A stretch of DNA of 48,426 bases from NCBI GenBank assembly GCA_029212415.1, contig JARGOF010000043.1, positions 1 through 48,426 on the forward strand, read 5' to 3'. The position numbers were made by a program, and so were the translations under genes. The notes under the pieces were generated by a model. That model made no database searches. It saw nothing but the letters and a program-made list of their open reading frames with translations, and was not told where the DNA came from. This DNA is from Rhizobiaceae bacterium. GTDB taxonomy: Bacteria; Pseudomonadota; Alphaproteobacteria; Rhizobiales; Rhizobiaceae. This document shows positions 1 to 10,171 of this stretch, in pieces (within the stretch, counting starts at the first letter, position 1; each line of letters opens with the position of its first letter).

Positions 1-392
1 GAAATTACTTCAAAGCATGCGGATATGAATTCATTACTTAGTGACAAGCGCTAGAAACAGAAAAGGATACCATTTCGATGATGAGGCCATCCTCGCATCG
101 GACGTAGTGGAGCCAAATAGATGCCATAGCCTTGGCTGGCCCCAGTGGGGGGCTGTGTGTCTGCGGCAAAGAGACCACGAAATTGGCACCTTCGATAGTC
201 CGGACACGCTCGGTATTGCTAAGTGCGGTCGCTTTGTGATGCTGGGCATGGACGGGTCGCGCACCCATGCTCCTGAGGTGGGGAGTTTCGTGATATTAGT
301 TAGGTGAAATATTTGATCAATTAGAATTTTTGCTCTTTGAAGGACCATTCTTCTTCATTGCGTTGAAGGTTTTTTGGGGTTGATAATTGGCG
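1..392. other. Unassigned region at the window edge
   Basis: No gene could be supported here. Overlapping open frames of roughly 76 to 104 codons exist on both strands between about 34 and 348, but none shows a recognisable domain, and their mutual overlap suggests at most one is real. The stretch lies just downstream of the stop of the nuclease-metallopeptidase gene and may be the decayed end of the same acquired segment. It could be a fragment of a longer gene cut by the window edge. Confidence 0.3.
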
Positions 393-1691
393 CTACGATA
401 ACGAAACTTCATTTGCAATAATTGGCGGAATGAAACAATTCTCTGGCCTTTTCCTCTTATCAGTAAGCATTCCCATTTTGCCAAATTTTATCTCGATCAC
501 TTGCTTTGATACCTCAAAATATGACGACAACATCGATAGTAATTGATTGTATATTCCATAGTTGTAAGGTTGATCGTCGACATATATGTAACCAAAACCT
601 CTATTTTTAATATTCAGCCTTTCTCTATATTTCGCAGTTACGATTGAGAATATATTTTCAGGTAGAATTAGATTTGAAGCAAACGTGTTTGCTTGAAATT
701 CAAGCCGCTCGTAATTAAAGCTACTCGATTTCGGGTCGTTTAGTATTAGGTCGCTTTCTAGGATTGATTCTGAACGTAAATACCGAGCATGATTTAAGCA
801 AAAATGACCGATTTCATGCCCAATAGTAAATCGTTCTCTTTTCTTGTCATCATGGGAATTAATCAAGATGGATTTTCGATCGAAATTTGCCGAACCTAAT
901 ATAAAATTGCCGTCACCGTCCTGAACTGCTTGATTCGTGAATTTCAAATCTATGGATAGCACCGAGCAAATTTTTTTCAGATCAACCGGACCGGTCTCGT
1001 ATTCGATTTTTGTTAAAATATTTTGGGCGGAGACTTTAATATTTTCAACCGAGACGTACGGGACAGATACACCAACGCTGTCATTTGCACTATCGCCATC
1101 AACAGATCTATTTGAAGCGAAACCTCTCAACAACTGATCGATTGAACCATAAAACTTACCATCGTGATATGCAGAGAATTTCAAAGATTTTACAGAGCCT
1201 ACATTTTCAAAAATTTGTTTTCTTAAAAAATTTTTCTCCGCGCATGTGCCAGTCTTGCGTTCAGCGCTGATTTCGAATCCGTATTGATCGTACTTTACAA
1301 TCCCTATCCTGCTGTTTCGGGCGACTTTGTCCGCACCCGATTGCAAACGAGAAGACACAACGACGACCCCCTTGGCACCGTGTTTGAAAATTCGGTCAAG
1401 TTTTGCTGAGAAATCGTTGATTTCCTTTTCTTTTATTGGGCTTTTTTGGTTTTTGCATTCAAAAACAACGATCAAATGGGGTGACGCTCTGCCTTTGCGG
1501 TAAAGTTCAATGACAACGTCAAATTCGACGTTTGCATCGCGCACTTGACAGAAATATTTCTTTTTTTTGTAAATTCTGCAAAGCTGTGGTGGGTATGCTC
1601 CATAAACTAGGTCACCCTGACTTTGTTGATCAAGAAGATATTGGTAAAATTTATTCTCAAGTTCATCGCCCTTTTCCACGGTGCTTACCAT
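393..1691 (-). CDS. PD-(D/E)xK nuclease-like domain fused to ImmA/IrrE-family metallopeptidase
   Basis: Two-domain protein of about 432 residues. The N-terminal part (about 10-140) reads like a restriction-endonuclease (Mrr-type) fold: Asp58 ends one strand, followed about 20 residues later by a hydrophobic strand ending in Glu78-Cys-Lys80, the D...ExK signature. The C-terminal part (about 215-345) is an ImmA/IrrE (DUF955) peptidase: HEIGH at 292-296 supplies two zinc ligands and the catalytic Glu293, and Glu331 in the following E..AN.FA helix is the likely third ligand. ImmA-type peptidases typically cleave repressors or antitoxins; no partner gene is adjacent. An upstream ATG at 1730 is possible, but the ATG at 1691 has a GAGG ribosome site six bases ahead. 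The gene is clearly more A+T-rich than nrdJ next to it, suggesting transfer. The fold calls are from motifs; the biological role is unknown, with defence or stress sensing as guesses. Confidence 0.72.
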   Translation of the reverse strand: MVSTVEKGDELENKFYQYLLDQQSQGDLVYGAYPPQLCRIYKKKKYFCQVRDANVEFDVVIELYRKGRASPHLIVVFECKNQKSPIKEKEINDFSAKLDRIFKHGAKGVVVVSSRLQSGADKVARNSRIGIVKYDQYGFEISAERKTGTCAEKNFLRKQIFENVGSVKSLKFSAYHDGKFYGSIDQLLRGFASNRSVDGDSANDSVGVSVPYVSVENIKVSAQNILTKIEYETGPVDLKKICSVLSIDLKFTNQAVQDGDGNFILGSANFDRKSILINSHDDKKRERFTIGHEIGHFCLNHARYLRSESILESDLILNDPKSSSFNYERLEFQANTFASNLILPENIFSIVTAKYRERLNIKNRGFGYIYVDDQPYNYGIYNQLLSMLSSYFEVSKQVIEIKFGKMGMLTDKRKRPENCFIPPIIANEVSLS

Positions 1692-2032
1692 CAGACCCTC
1701 GAGTTTTGAGTAACCATTAAGAACGGCCATTCTATATTTTCGTCAAATTTTCCATTGGTGAAAATGGTTGCGACTTACGTGGGAGTTGCAAACGTTCCCT
1801 TTCAATAACAGAGAAGAAGTTGATCAATATTATTTCACCATTGGCCATATTAGGATGTAAATACGTTATAATCAGACGCTTGGTTCATTCTTGAGCCGTG
1901 CAACATATCCCTCATAACAACAAAAAACCGCCCAATCGTTTCCGATGGGCGGTTTTAGTATTCAGTGCTTCAGGCGCCGAGCCACGGCTGCGTCATTCCA
2001 GCATTTGTAATCCCAACGCCATCTATTGCCCA
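1692..2032. other. Intergenic region between the nuclease-metallopeptidase gene and nrdJ
   Basis: The part near 1692-1890 is A+T-rich and should hold the promoter of the minus-strand nuclease-metallopeptidase gene, but no convincing -35/-10 pair was singled out. The rest holds the nrdJ terminator. No further gene is seen. Confidence 0.4.
1922..1956 (-). terminator. Intrinsic terminator of nrdJ
   Basis: A perfect 11-base-pair stem (1924-1934 with 1946-1956) encloses an 11-base loop. Read on the minus strand the G+C-rich hairpin is followed by a run of six T (complement of the A run at 1922-1927). It lies about 77 bases past the nrdJ stop, and on the minus strand it fits a rho-independent terminator well. 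The flanking T run on the other side means it could also act on plus-strand transcripts. Confidence 0.85.
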
Positions 2033-5000
2033 TCAGCTGCAGCCGCTGGTCGAGCCGCAGGTGTCGCATTTCAGGCAGGTGCCGTTGCGCACCATGGTGA
2101 AATTGGAACATTCCGAGCAGATGTCGCCCGTGTAGCCCTGCATGATCGCCTTAGCGCGGCGGTTGGCTTCGAGCCTTGCGGCTTCGGCCTTTGCCTGTGC
2201 GACGGCATTGTCATCGAAGATGTCATCACCCAAGGCCTCTTCGACTGCAACTTCCTGGCTGAGCTGCACGGCCCGCTCTTCATAGTCGCGCTTGAAGGCG
2301 GTTGTTTCCGCGGCATCGAGTGCTGCAACGGCTGTCGCCAGGGCAGTGCCACCGGAAATGGCCGTGACATTGCTATTGGCCACGGGCAGGGCGCCGAGGG
2401 GGGCTCCGCCAGGGGCAACCAGCTCCAGTTTGTGCCCACGGGTCAGCCCCTTGGATACAGCCGCAGCCTTGCCTTCCTGCAGGCCTCTGCCGAGCGCCGT
2501 GTTGCTGAAGTCCGATGTGTCCACATGGGCCAGATCATGGCGATCCAGATAGGAGACGGCCAATTCGCGGAAGATGTAATCCAGAATGGACGTCGCATTC
2601 TTGATGGCGTCATTGCCCTGAACCATGCCGGCAGGCTCGAATTTGGTAAAGGTGAAAGCCTCGACAAATTCATCCAGCGGCACGCCATATTGCAGGCCGA
2701 GCGATATGGAGATGGCAAAATTGTTCATCATCGCACGGAAGGCGGCGCCTTCCTTGTGCATGTCGATGAAGATCTCGCCAATGCGCCCATCGTCGAATTC
2801 GCCGGTACGCAGATAGACCTTGTGCCCGCCAACGACGGCCTTCTGGGTGTAGCCCTTGCGCCGGTTTGGCAGTTTTTCCCGTTCGCGCGTGACCCTTTCG
2901 ACGATCCGCTCGACGATCTTTTCTGTCACCGTCACGGCTTTTGCCGCAGCGGGCGCTTCCATCAGTTCTTCCAGCGCATCCTCGTCTTCGTCATCCTCGA
3001 TGATCGAGGAGTTCAAAGGCTGTGACAGTTTGGAGCCGTCGCGATAGAGTGCATTGGCTTTCAGCGCCAGTTTCCAGGACATCATGTAGGCCGACTTGCA
3101 GTCTTCGATATCGGCGTCATTGGGCATATTGATTGTCTTGGAGATGGCACCCGAGATGAACGGCTGGGCTGCGGCCATCATCTTGATGTGGCTTTCGGCC
3201 GAAAGGTAACGCTTGCCGACCTTTCCGCAAGGATTGGCGCAATCGAAGACGGGCAGGTGCTCGTCCTTGAGGGCCGGCGCACCTTCCAGGGTCATGGCGC
3301 CGCAGATATGGATATTTGCGGCTTCAATTTCCTTTCTGGAAAAGCCCAGGTGCTCCAGCATGTTGAACTCAATGTCATTGAGCTGTTCGTCGCTGATGCC
3401 CAGCGTGTCGCGGCAGAAGTCGGCGCCGAGAGTCCACTGATTGAAGACGAATTTGATATCGAAGGCGGCGGTCAGCGCTGCGTTGATAATGTCGATCTTG
3501 TCCTCGGTGAAGCCCTTGGCCTTGAGGAATCCGGGATTGACAGACGGCGCCTGGTTGAGATTGCCATGGCCCACGGCATAGGCTTCAATTTCGGCAATCT
3601 GGCTTTCCGTGTAGCCCAGCGTGCGCAAGGCGGCTGGAACGGCCCGGTTGATGATCTTGAAATAGCCGCCGCCGGCCAGTTTCTTGAACTTGACCAGTGC
3701 GAAATCCGGTTCAATGCCGGTGGTGTCACAATCCATGACCAGACCGATGGTTCCGGTTGGCGCGATGACGGTTGCCTGGGCGTTGCGGTAACCGTGTTGT
3801 TCGCCCAGCTCAACGGCCTTGTCCCAGGCAGCCTTCGCATGGTCGATCAGGTCCTGATCGGGGCAATGATCGTGGATCAGTGCCACCGGCTTGGTGGACA
3901 GGTCTTCATAGCCCGTGGACTCGCCATAGGCGGCGCGGCGGTGGTTGCGCATGACACGCAGCATATTGTCCCTGTTGGGCTCAAAGCCCTCGAAGGGTCC
4001 GAGCTCACCGGCCATTTCTGCCGATGTCGCATAGGCAACGCCGGTCATGACAGCGGTGATCGCGCCACAGATGGCACGGCCTGAATCGGAGTCGTAAGGA
4101 ATGCCGGAGGTCATCAGCAGACCACCGATATTGGCATAGCCAAGGCCGAGCGTGCGGTATTTGTAAGACCGTTCGGCAATCTGCCTTGACGGGAACTGGG
4201 CCATCATGACGGAGACTTCCAGCACAATGGTCCACAGACGAACGGAATGTTCGAATTCGTCGATGCGGAAAGCATTGGTCTTGTTTTCGGTGAACTGCAG
4301 CAGATTCAATGATGCAAGATTGCAGGCCGTATCATCGAGGAACATATATTCCGAGCAGGGGTTGGAGGCCCGGATGGGGCCTGCTGCCGGGCAGGTGTGC
4401 CAATCGTTCATGGTGGTGTTGAAATGCAGGCCGGGATCGGCTGATGCCCAGGCGGCGTGCCCGATGCTGTCCCAAAGGTCAGCGGCTTTCAGCGTCTTCA
4501 TCACCTTGCCGTCCTTGCGGCCGATCAGGTCCCAGTCACCATCGTTCTCGACGGCCTTGAGGAAGTCGTCCTTGATCGATACGGAATTGTTGGAGTTCTG
4601 GCCGGAGACGGTCAGATAGGCTTCTGAATCCCAATCGGTATCATAGGTGGCGAATTCAATATCCTTGTGGCCCTGACGGGCGAACTGGATCACGCGCTTG
4701 ACGTAGTTTTCGGGGACCTGTGATTTCTTGGCGGCGCGGACTTCGCGCTTGAGAGCCGGGTTCCTGTTCGGGTCGAAGCAATCGCCCTCGGGACCTTCAC
4801 AATTGACGCAGGCCTTCATGATGGCCTTCAGGTGGCCGGCAACAACCTTCGAACCAGTGACCAGCGCGGCCACTTTCTGTTCTTCCTTGACCTTCCAGTT
4901 GATGTAGGCCTCGATATCGGGATGGTCGATGTCGACCACGACCATCTTGGCCGCACGGCGGGTCGTGCCGCCGGATTTGATCGCACCGGCAGCGCGGTCA

Positions 5001-5782
5001 CCGATTTTCAAAAAGGACATCAGGCCGGAGGAACGGCCGCCGCCGGAGAGGGTTTCACCTTCACCGCGCAGATAGGAAAAATTGGAGCCGGTTCCCGAGC
5101 CGTATTTGAACAGCCGGGCTTCACGCACCCAAAGGTCCATGATGCCGTTTTCATTGACGAGATCGTCTTCAACCGACTGAATGAAACAGGCGTGCGGCTG
5201 TGGATGCTCGTAGGAGGATTTTGATTTGACGAGTTTGGTCGTGAACGGATCGACGTAGAAATGGCCCTGGCCAGGACCATCAATGCCATAGGCCCAGTAA
5301 AGGCCGGTGTTGAACCATTGCGGACTGTTGGGTGCGACGCGCTGTGTAGCTAGCATATAGGCAAGTTCATCGAAGAAGGCGAGGGCGTCTTCCTCGGTGT
5401 CGAAATAGCCGCCTTTCCAACCCCAATAGGTCCAGGTGCCTGCCAGGCGGGAAAAGACCTGCCGTGCATCGATTTCCGATCCGTATCGTTCGTCTTCGGG
5501 CAATTTTTCGAGGGCTTTGGTATCCGCAGCTGAACGCCAGAGCCATGAGGGAACGTCATTTTCTTCAATTTTGCGCAGGCTCGCCGGAATGCCCGCCTTG
5601 CGAAAATATTTCTGCGCCAGGATATCGCTGGCAACCTGTGAAAACTGGGCGGGTACGTCGATGTTTTCCAGACGGAAAACGATCGAACCGTCGGGATTTT
5701 TGATTTCGCTTGTGGCTTTGCGGAACTTGATTTCCGCATAGGGGGATTTTCCGGCTTTCGTGAATTGACGCTCGATGCGCAT
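2033..5782 (-). CDS. nrdJ: Vitamin B12-dependent (class II) ribonucleoside-diphosphate reductase NrdJ
   Basis: Reduces ribonucleotides to deoxyribonucleotides with adenosylcobalamin as radical source, in the cytoplasm and without needing oxygen. The 1249-residue length fits the long alphaproteobacterial NrdJ. Visible signatures are Cys199 in an HACF context (redox cysteine), the NPCSE motif at 474-478 with the thiyl-radical Cys476 and Glu478, and a C-terminal cysteine-rich tail (Cys1222, 1225, 1236, 1239, 1242, 1248), probably a zinc-binding and thioredoxin-reducible segment. The ATG at 5782 has a GAGGAA ribosome site. Two NrdR-box-like palindromes lie upstream and a strong terminator follows. 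No class I genes (nrdAB) are in the window, so whether this is the sole enzyme cannot be judged here. Confidence 0.97.
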   Translation of the reverse strand: MRIERQFTKAGKSPYAEIKFRKATSEIKNPDGSIVFRLENIDVPAQFSQVASDILAQKYFRKAGIPASLRKIEENDVPSWLWRSAADTKALEKLPEDERYGSEIDARQVFSRLAGTWTYWGWKGGYFDTEEDALAFFDELAYMLATQRVAPNSPQWFNTGLYWAYGIDGPGQGHFYVDPFTTKLVKSKSSYEHPQPHACFIQSVEDDLVNENGIMDLWVREARLFKYGSGTGSNFSYLRGEGETLSGGGRSSGLMSFLKIGDRAAGAIKSGGTTRRAAKMVVVDIDHPDIEAYINWKVKEEQKVAALVTGSKVVAGHLKAIMKACVNCEGPEGDCFDPNRNPALKREVRAAKKSQVPENYVKRVIQFARQGHKDIEFATYDTDWDSEAYLTVSGQNSNNSVSIKDDFLKAVENDGDWDLIGRKDGKVMKTLKAADLWDSIGHAAWASADPGLHFNTTMNDWHTCPAAGPIRASNPCSEYMFLDDTACNLASLNLLQFTENKTNAFRIDEFEHSVRLWTIVLEVSVMMAQFPSRQIAERSYKYRTLGLGYANIGGLLMTSGIPYDSDSGRAICGAITAVMTGVAYATSAEMAGELGPFEGFEPNRDNMLRVMRNHRRAAYGESTGYEDLSTKPVALIHDHCPDQDLIDHAKAAWDKAVELGEQHGYRNAQATVIAPTGTIGLVMDCDTTGIEPDFALVKFKKLAGGGYFKIINRAVPAALRTLGYTESQIAEIEAYAVGHGNLNQAPSVNPGFLKAKGFTEDKIDIINAALTAAFDIKFVFNQWTLGADFCRDTLGISDEQLNDIEFNMLEHLGFSRKEIEAANIHICGAMTLEGAPALKDEHLPVFDCANPCGKVGKRYLSAESHIKMMAAAQPFISGAISKTINMPNDADIEDCKSAYMMSWKLALKANALYRDGSKLSQPLNSSIIEDDEDEDALEELMEAPAAAKAVTVTEKIVERIVERVTREREKLPNRRKGYTQKAVVGGHKVYLRTGEFDDGRIGEIFIDMHKEGAAFRAMMNNFAISISLGLQYGVPLDEFVEAFTFTKFEPAGMVQGNDAIKNATSILDYIFRELAVSYLDRHDLAHVDTSDFSNTALGRGLQEGKAAAVSKGLTRGHKLELVAPGGAPLGALPVANSNVTAISGGTALATAVAALDAAETTAFKRDYEERAVQLSQEVAVEEALGDDIFDDNAVAQAKAEAARLEANRRAKAIMQGYTGDICSECSNFTMVRNGTCLKCDTCGSTSGCS

Positions 5783-5915
5783 GCTATTTCCTCGTAGGTG
5801 TTAACCCTGCCGCTGCCCAGTGTCAGCAAGGCGCAAATATGTATTCCCACTGCAAATTTTTGCAGCAAGTCGATGGTTGTGTTCGCGTGTTTGCGATTAT
5901 TTCGCCGCCAGAAAC

Positions 5916-5931
5916 GCGCTATATATGGTGC
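5916..5931 (-). promoter_or_regulatory. NrdR box 1 upstream of nrdJ
   Basis: The 16-base element has the core CTATATATGGTG and agrees with the known NrdR consensus (acaCwAtATaTwGtGt) at nearly every conserved position. NrdR is the zinc/ATP-cone repressor of ribonucleotide reductase genes. This copy lies about 134 bases upstream of the nrdJ start. A possible minus-strand promoter (TTGCAG, 17 bases, TATAGC) overlaps it, which would suit repression; that promoter is inference. Confidence 0.72.
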
Positions 5932-5946
5932 TCAGTTTTGCTGCAA

Positions 5947-5962
5947 ATACTAAATATAGTAT
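5947..5962 (-). promoter_or_regulatory. NrdR box 2 upstream of nrdJ
   Basis: Second 16-base palindrome with core CTAAATATAGTA, weaker at the outer positions than box 1. Its start is 31 bases from that of box 1, about three helical turns, the spacing typical of tandem NrdR sites. The spacing is the strongest argument that both are real. Confidence 0.65.
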
Positions 5963-6463
5963 TAACAACTTCTTTACGCCAATCACTTTTTTTAGTCGCC
6001 CAGATTGCAAAAGTGTAAAAACCTCCACCTCCCGACAAGCTGAAACTTGTCCGGGACGTCTTGTCGGTACACTCTACAAGTGATGATGATCTGCCAGAAA
6101 CGCACAGATCGCGCCGTTTAAACAACGTTCCTATACTAGAACGCGACTCGGTTTCCATCGTCAAGGGCTAGTTTGCCACGGAAATATGCACACCATATGT
6201 TGTGGGTACAGCATGTGGAAACTGCACTGCACACAAGCCATTGAAAACTTTACGATCACGGGTGGGTCAAGATGGAAAATAGATAAAACCTGTGTGCCAA
6301 AAAAAATATATATGCACCAGGTGCCATTTTCCGATTGACCTTTGTGTCCTGTGCAGAACCCGATTCGCCGGATGTGAAAACAACGCCCTGCAACCCTGGG
6401 TGTCTGTTGTGACACAAAAGGGCTGGGCGCGACTTTCGCGATCGGATTTCGCCAAATTGACGG

Positions 6464-7378
6464 TCAGTTGGCCCGGATGAAGGCAATCATCTTTTCAGCG
6501 AGAAGCGGCCCTGCATCTTCCTGCAGGAAGTGTGCGGCGTTTTCGGTAATGAAGTGATTCTGTCCGGTAGCGCCCGGCACCAGTTTCTTGAAAATGGCCT
6601 CGCCACCGCGCATGATCATGTCCTTGTCTGAAAAACAGGTGAGAAACGGTTTGTCAAAGGCCATGAGGCTTTTCCAGGCGGCGCGCTGGTCGTTGGCCGC
6701 AGGATCGTCTGGGCTGGCTGGAACCAGGTTGGGAAAGATCCGTGCGCCGGCCTTGTAGGTCTCGTCCGGGAACGGCGCATCATAGGCGGCGACCTCATCA
6801 TCGCCAAGGCCACGGGCCGTGCCGCGCTTGATGATGCCGCCAATATTGAATTGTGGCGTGGTCTGGCTGAATTCCCGCCATTGCTTGAATGCCTCGCCGA
6901 GATTCTGGTCTCCTGTCGGCAGGCCTGTATTGCCAACCATTACACGGGCAAACAGATCCGGCATTTCCGCCACCAGCCGCAAGCCGATCAGTCCGCCCCA
7001 ATCCTGGCCGAAGTAGGTGATGTCCGTCAGCTTCAGGGCATCGATGAATTGCTTCATCCAGTCAACATGGCCGCGATAGGAATAGGCCTTTCTGTCGACG
7101 GGCTTGTCGGACTTGCCAAAGCCGATGAAATCAGGCGCCAGCACACGGTAACCGGCTGCGGCCAAGGGGGGAATCATTTTCCTGTAGAGAAAGGACCATG
7201 TGGGTTCGCCGTGCAGCAGAAGCACGATAGGACCATCTGCCGGCCCTTCATCCACATAGTGCATGCGCAGCGCATCAAAGCCGGAATCACTCAGGTCGAG
7301 ATAATGGGGAGCGAAAGGGTAATCGGGCAGATTGTCAAAACGCTCTTCGGGCGTGCGCAATACCAGTTTTTTGTCCAT
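6464..7378 (-). CDS. Haloalkane dehalogenase-like alpha/beta hydrolase
   Basis: A 304-residue alpha/beta hydrolase of the haloalkane dehalogenase type (hydrolytic cleavage of carbon-halogen bonds). The HGEPTWS oxyanion-side motif is at 56-62. The nucleophile elbow GQDWGG is at 124-129, with Asp126 rather than Ser as nucleophile and Trp127 as the halide-binding neighbour typical of subfamily I enzymes. A candidate catalytic acid lies at Asp251/Asp253, and the catalytic His283 sits in NAAHFLQED. A GGGGAGA ribosome site precedes the ATG. It is the last gene of a minus-strand run after the MFS pump. The substrate cannot be read from sequence, and related epoxide hydrolases share the fold, but the Asp-Trp pair and the HGEPTW motif favour a dehalogenase. 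Confidence 0.85.
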   Translation of the reverse strand: MDKKLVLRTPEERFDNLPDYPFAPHYLDLSDSGFDALRMHYVDEGPADGPIVLLLHGEPTWSFLYRKMIPPLAAAGYRVLAPDFIGFGKSDKPVDRKAYSYRGHVDWMKQFIDALKLTDITYFGQDWGGLIGLRLVAEMPDLFARVMVGNTGLPTGDQNLGEAFKQWREFSQTTPQFNIGGIIKRGTARGLGDDEVAAYDAPFPDETYKAGARIFPNLVPASPDDPAANDQRAAWKSLMAFDKPFLTCFSDKDMIMRGGEAIFKKLVPGATGQNHFITENAAHFLQEDAGPLLAEKMIAFIRAN

Positions 7379-7457
7379 GATCTTCTCCCCATCAAAAATG
7401 CACCATCACACGGACGCGACGGCAACGTCTCATTTTAATTGAAAAAACTGTGCCTTG

Positions 7458-8687
7458 TCACGATGCGACGCGCCGCGAAGCGACGATCAGCGCAACGAGA
7501 AACAGCAGTGAGCCGAAAATAAACCAGATGCCCGGCAGGTTGAACAGCGGCGAATCCCCGGCCACATGCGACAGCATCATCGATGCGGAAAGCGGGCCGA
7601 CAATAACGGCCACCGAGCCAATGCTGCCAAAGACGCCCTGCAAAAGACCCTGGCGGTCATCGGGCACGGAACGCGAGCATATGGCCTTGAGAGCCGGTTC
7701 GGCCAGTGCTGCACCAAAGACATAAAGCGCGGAAAAGGGAAAGAGCATCCAGCCCTGATCGGCAATGCCGAAACAAAACAGTGCGACAATGGCGATGACA
7801 TAGCCGATGATCACCACGCGGCGCTCACCCAGAATGCGCACAGAGGGCCCCACGAGCAATCCCTGGACAAGGATGAACATCACGCCGACAAAGGCCAGCG
7901 ACAGCGCCGAATCGCGCAAGGTCCAGCCAAATCGGAAATCTGTATAAAGCACCCAGATGTTTTCCAGGCCGCGACCGGCGACGGCAGTCAGAAACAATGC
8001 CGTAAACAAGGGAAGCAAGATGGGGAATTCGGCCATTCCGCGCAGGGCCGACAGGGGATTGCTGTTCCAGATGCGGCCCAGCGGTCGGCGTTTTTCCACC
8101 GGCAGTGATTCGGGCAAGATGAAATAACCGTAGAGGAAGTTCACCGCTGTCAGTGCGGCGGCTGCATAAAAGGGCAGGCGAATATTGATTTCACCCAACA
8201 GGCCGCCAACGGCAGGGCCTGCAATGAAGCCGATGCCGAATGCGACCCCCAGAAAACCGAAATTGCGGGCGCGATTTTCCGGTGTGGAAATATCCGCAAG
8301 ATAGGCATTTGCGGTGGTGATGGTTGCACCGAACATGCCGGAGATCATGCGTGCGGCAAACAGCCACCAATAATCGGGCGCGATGGCCAGGAACACATAA
8401 TCAATTGCCAGGCCTGCTTGTGAAATCAGCAGAATTGGTCGACGGCCGAAGGCGTCCGACAAATTGCCCATCAGCGGCGAGAAGAGGAATTGGGCCAGCG
8501 CGTAAACGGTTGCAATCATTCCGAAGTGAAAAGCGGCGCTGGAAATATCGCCGCCCTCAAAGGACTGAATCAATTTTGGCAAAATCGGCCAGGCCAGCCC
8601 GACACCAAGCATGTTGATGACGATCACGATAAAGATGAAGGCGACGGATGTTTTCTGACGCTTCAGGCTGGCTTCTGGTGAAGGCAC
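7458..8687 (-). CDS. Tet/TCR-type MFS drug efflux transporter
   Basis: Inner-membrane proton antiporter of the major facilitator superfamily, about 409 residues with 12 predicted membrane segments. Motif A between helices 2 and 3 reads GNLSDAFGRRPILL, and the fifth-helix region carries the G...GPAVGG pattern typical of drug/H+ antiporters such as TetA. A longer frame opens at 8756, but its first 23 codons lie inside gpt and look non-hydrophobic and shadow-like. I chose the GTG at 8687, which overlaps the gpt stop by one base (TAGTG), a usual sign of translational coupling. The substrate is not predictable; TetA-like proteins outside resistance islands are often generic exporters. Confidence 0.85.
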   Translation of the reverse strand: MPSPEASLKRQKTSVAFIFIVIVINMLGVGLAWPILPKLIQSFEGGDISSAAFHFGMIATVYALAQFLFSPLMGNLSDAFGRRPILLISQAGLAIDYVFLAIAPDYWWLFAARMISGMFGATITTANAYLADISTPENRARNFGFLGVAFGIGFIAGPAVGGLLGEINIRLPFYAAAALTAVNFLYGYFILPESLPVEKRRPLGRIWNSNPLSALRGMAEFPILLPLFTALFLTAVAGRGLENIWVLYTDFRFGWTLRDSALSLAFVGVMFILVQGLLVGPSVRILGERRVVIIGYVIAIVALFCFGIADQGWMLFPFSALYVFGAALAEPALKAICSRSVPDDRQGLLQGVFGSIGSVAVIVGPLSASMMLSHVAGDSPLFNLPGIWFIFGSLLFLVALIVASRRVAS

Positions 8688-9184
8688 TACCCGGCTGCGT
8701 CTTTGGCAATGGGTTCCTGAAACGTCAGCCCCATGTCCCAGGGGAAATAGATCCATGTATCCTGGCTGACTTCAGTGACGAATGTATCGACGAGTGGTCG
8801 TCCCTTGGGTTTTGCGTAGACGGTGGCAAAATGCGCCTTGGGCAGCATCTCGCGAACGATTGCTGCGGTTTTGCCGGTATCTGTCAGATCATCGATGATC
8901 AGGATGTCCTGACCCTCGGACTTCAGCAGCTCTTCACTGACTTCCTTGATGATATGCATGTCTCCCTGATCGTTATAGGTGTGATAGGAGGCCACACAGA
9001 CAGTCTCGATCAGGCGAATGTTGAGTTCGCGCGCAATGATTGCAGCTGGAACGAGTCCACCGCGGGTGATGCACACAATGCCGCGCCACTGGTTGTCAGG
9101 GCGCGAGATTCGCCAGGCCAGCGCTCTTGCGTCACGGTGGAATTGATCCCAGGAAACCGGGAATGCCTTATCGGGAAGGGACAT
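8687..9184 (-). CDS. gpt: Xanthine phosphoribosyltransferase Gpt
   Basis: Type I phosphoribosyltransferase of 165 residues, the normal length for bacterial XGPRT. It salvages xanthine and guanine to XMP and GMP using PRPP. The PRPP-binding loop is [13 protein letters not shown] at about 93-105; the N-terminal ITRGGL stretch (about 39-44) and the W/YFPW C-terminal segment also match the family. An AGGAG ribosome site sits ten bases before the ATG. Its stop overlaps the GTG start of the MFS gene, so they are probably one operon. Confidence 0.93.
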   Translation of the reverse strand: MSLPDKAFPVSWDQFHRDARALAWRISRPDNQWRGIVCITRGGLVPAAIIARELNIRLIETVCVASYHTYNDQGDMHIIKEVSEELLKSEGQDILIIDDLTDTGKTAAIVREMLPKAHFATVYAKPKGRPLVDTFVTEVSQDTWIYFPWDMGLTFQEPIAKDAAG

Positions 9185-9331
9185 GGATACAACGCTCCTG
9201 ACGACTGATCATGCCCGATTCTCAATAAACGGGCATGGCGAAGTGTTCGCTGAATTAGCCGAAAAACCGTTCCTGATGCAAGGGGCGCGTGTAGATTGTT
9301 GTCCGGACACGGGCAAAAATTGCAGTCTCGA

Positions 9332-10171
9332 TCAACTCGACATCAAGGTCAGGTTTGTCATGGACTGGAATATGGTGCGGGTGACGCCGCCAAACAGATA
9401 TTCGCGCAACCGGGAGCGGCTATAGGCACCCATGACGAGAAGATCCGCGCCTGTATCGGACAATCGATTCTCGATTGCTGACGCCGGCGCCAAACCATCG
9501 GTCTGTTCCGTATGGGCGGTCACATTGATCCCGTGGCGTGTCAGCGTTGCCGCAAGTTCGGCGCCTGCCAGGGCCGATGTCTGTTCGGCATTTTCCTCCG
9601 GATCGACACAGAATATCTCCACCGTATCGGCACGGGTCAGAAACGGCATGGCGTCAAAGGCGGCGCGGGCCGATTGGCGTGTTCCATTCCAGGCGATGAT
9701 TGCATGTTTTATGGGGCGTGTTTCCCGGCCAATATAGGGTACAAAAAGAACCGGTCTGCCGCTCTCAAGCACCAATGCATCAAGATCGGCGTAATCATTG
9801 AGTTTTTCAGGATGTTGTTGACCCACCACAACCAGATCGGCGCAACGGGCGCTTGGCAGGGCAGAAAGGGCGCTGTCACCGGAGGCCGAATGGACCGTTC
9901 GCCATTCCCCGGAAATGTCTTCACGTTCGCATCGCGCAGAAAAAAGCGCATGGATGGCTTCCATCTTCTCCTTGCTTTCCTGCTGATCGATCTTGAACGC
10001 CGTTGCATCGGGAATCTCGATCGGCGCGGCATAGGCAATTCTGACGGCAGCCTCGGCGTTGAACCCGATCAGATGTGAGTCGAACTGGCGGGTCAGTTGC
10101 ACGGCCGTATCAAGCACTTGCTCGCAATCGTCCTGGCTGCGCAGGATCGCCAAAATTGTCTTGTAGCTCAT
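9332..10171 (-). CDS. Tandem-domain universal stress protein
   Basis: Cytoplasmic protein of about 279 residues with two Usp (UspA-like) domains. The first (about 1-146) is degenerate. The second (about 154-278) keeps the nucleotide-binding signature, VMGAYSRSRLREYLFGGVTR near 246-265, the G-2x-G-9x-G(S/T)-like motif of ATP-binding Usps. Two in-frame ATGs are close together. The second, at 10171, has the GGAG site six bases ahead, whereas the first directly abuts it, so I chose the second. An FNR/FixK-like palindrome lies about 170 bases upstream, which would fit induction at low oxygen. Confidence 0.9.
   Translation of the reverse strand: MSYKTILAILRSQDDCEQVLDTAVQLTRQFDSHLIGFNAEAAVRIAYAAPIEIPDATAFKIDQQESKEKMEAIHALFSARCEREDISGEWRTVHSASGDSALSALPSARCADLVVVGQQHPEKLNDYADLDALVLESGRPVLFVPYIGRETRPIKHAIIAWNGTRQSARAAFDAMPFLTRADTVEIFCVDPEENAEQTSALAGAELAATLTRHGINVTAHTEQTDGLAPASAIENRLSDTGADLLVMGAYSRSRLREYLFGGVTRTIFQSMTNLTLMSS

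Larger units (their letters stand above)
5783..6463. other. Long regulatory intergenic region upstream of nrdJ
   Basis: About 680 bases between the stop of the dehalogenase-like gene and the start of nrdJ. The nrdJ-proximal part holds the tandem NrdR-like boxes. No cobalamin-riboswitch B12 box was recognised. The distal part (about 6080-6460) holds only short overlapping frames without recognisable domains. A run of A's and TA repeats near 6300-6312 stands out, with no assigned role. Confidence 0.5.

Noticed and set aside
41-307. Plus-strand open frame of 88 codons near the window start.
   Set aside because: Two minus-strand frames overlap it, no domain is recognisable, and no ribosome site is evident.
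5783-6100. Cobalamin riboswitch upstream of nrdJ.
   Set aside because: No B12-box consensus or conserved core helices were recognised on the minus strand.
6190-6205. A third NrdR-box-like palindrome (core CACCATATGTTGTG).
   Set aside because: It lies about 230 bases further from nrdJ, has no partner at 31-base spacing, and matches less well at two core positions.
6314-6324. Palindrome GCACC-A-GGTGC before an A/T-rich run as a terminator.
   Set aside because: A one-base loop cannot form a normal hairpin, and the U run is interrupted and misplaced.
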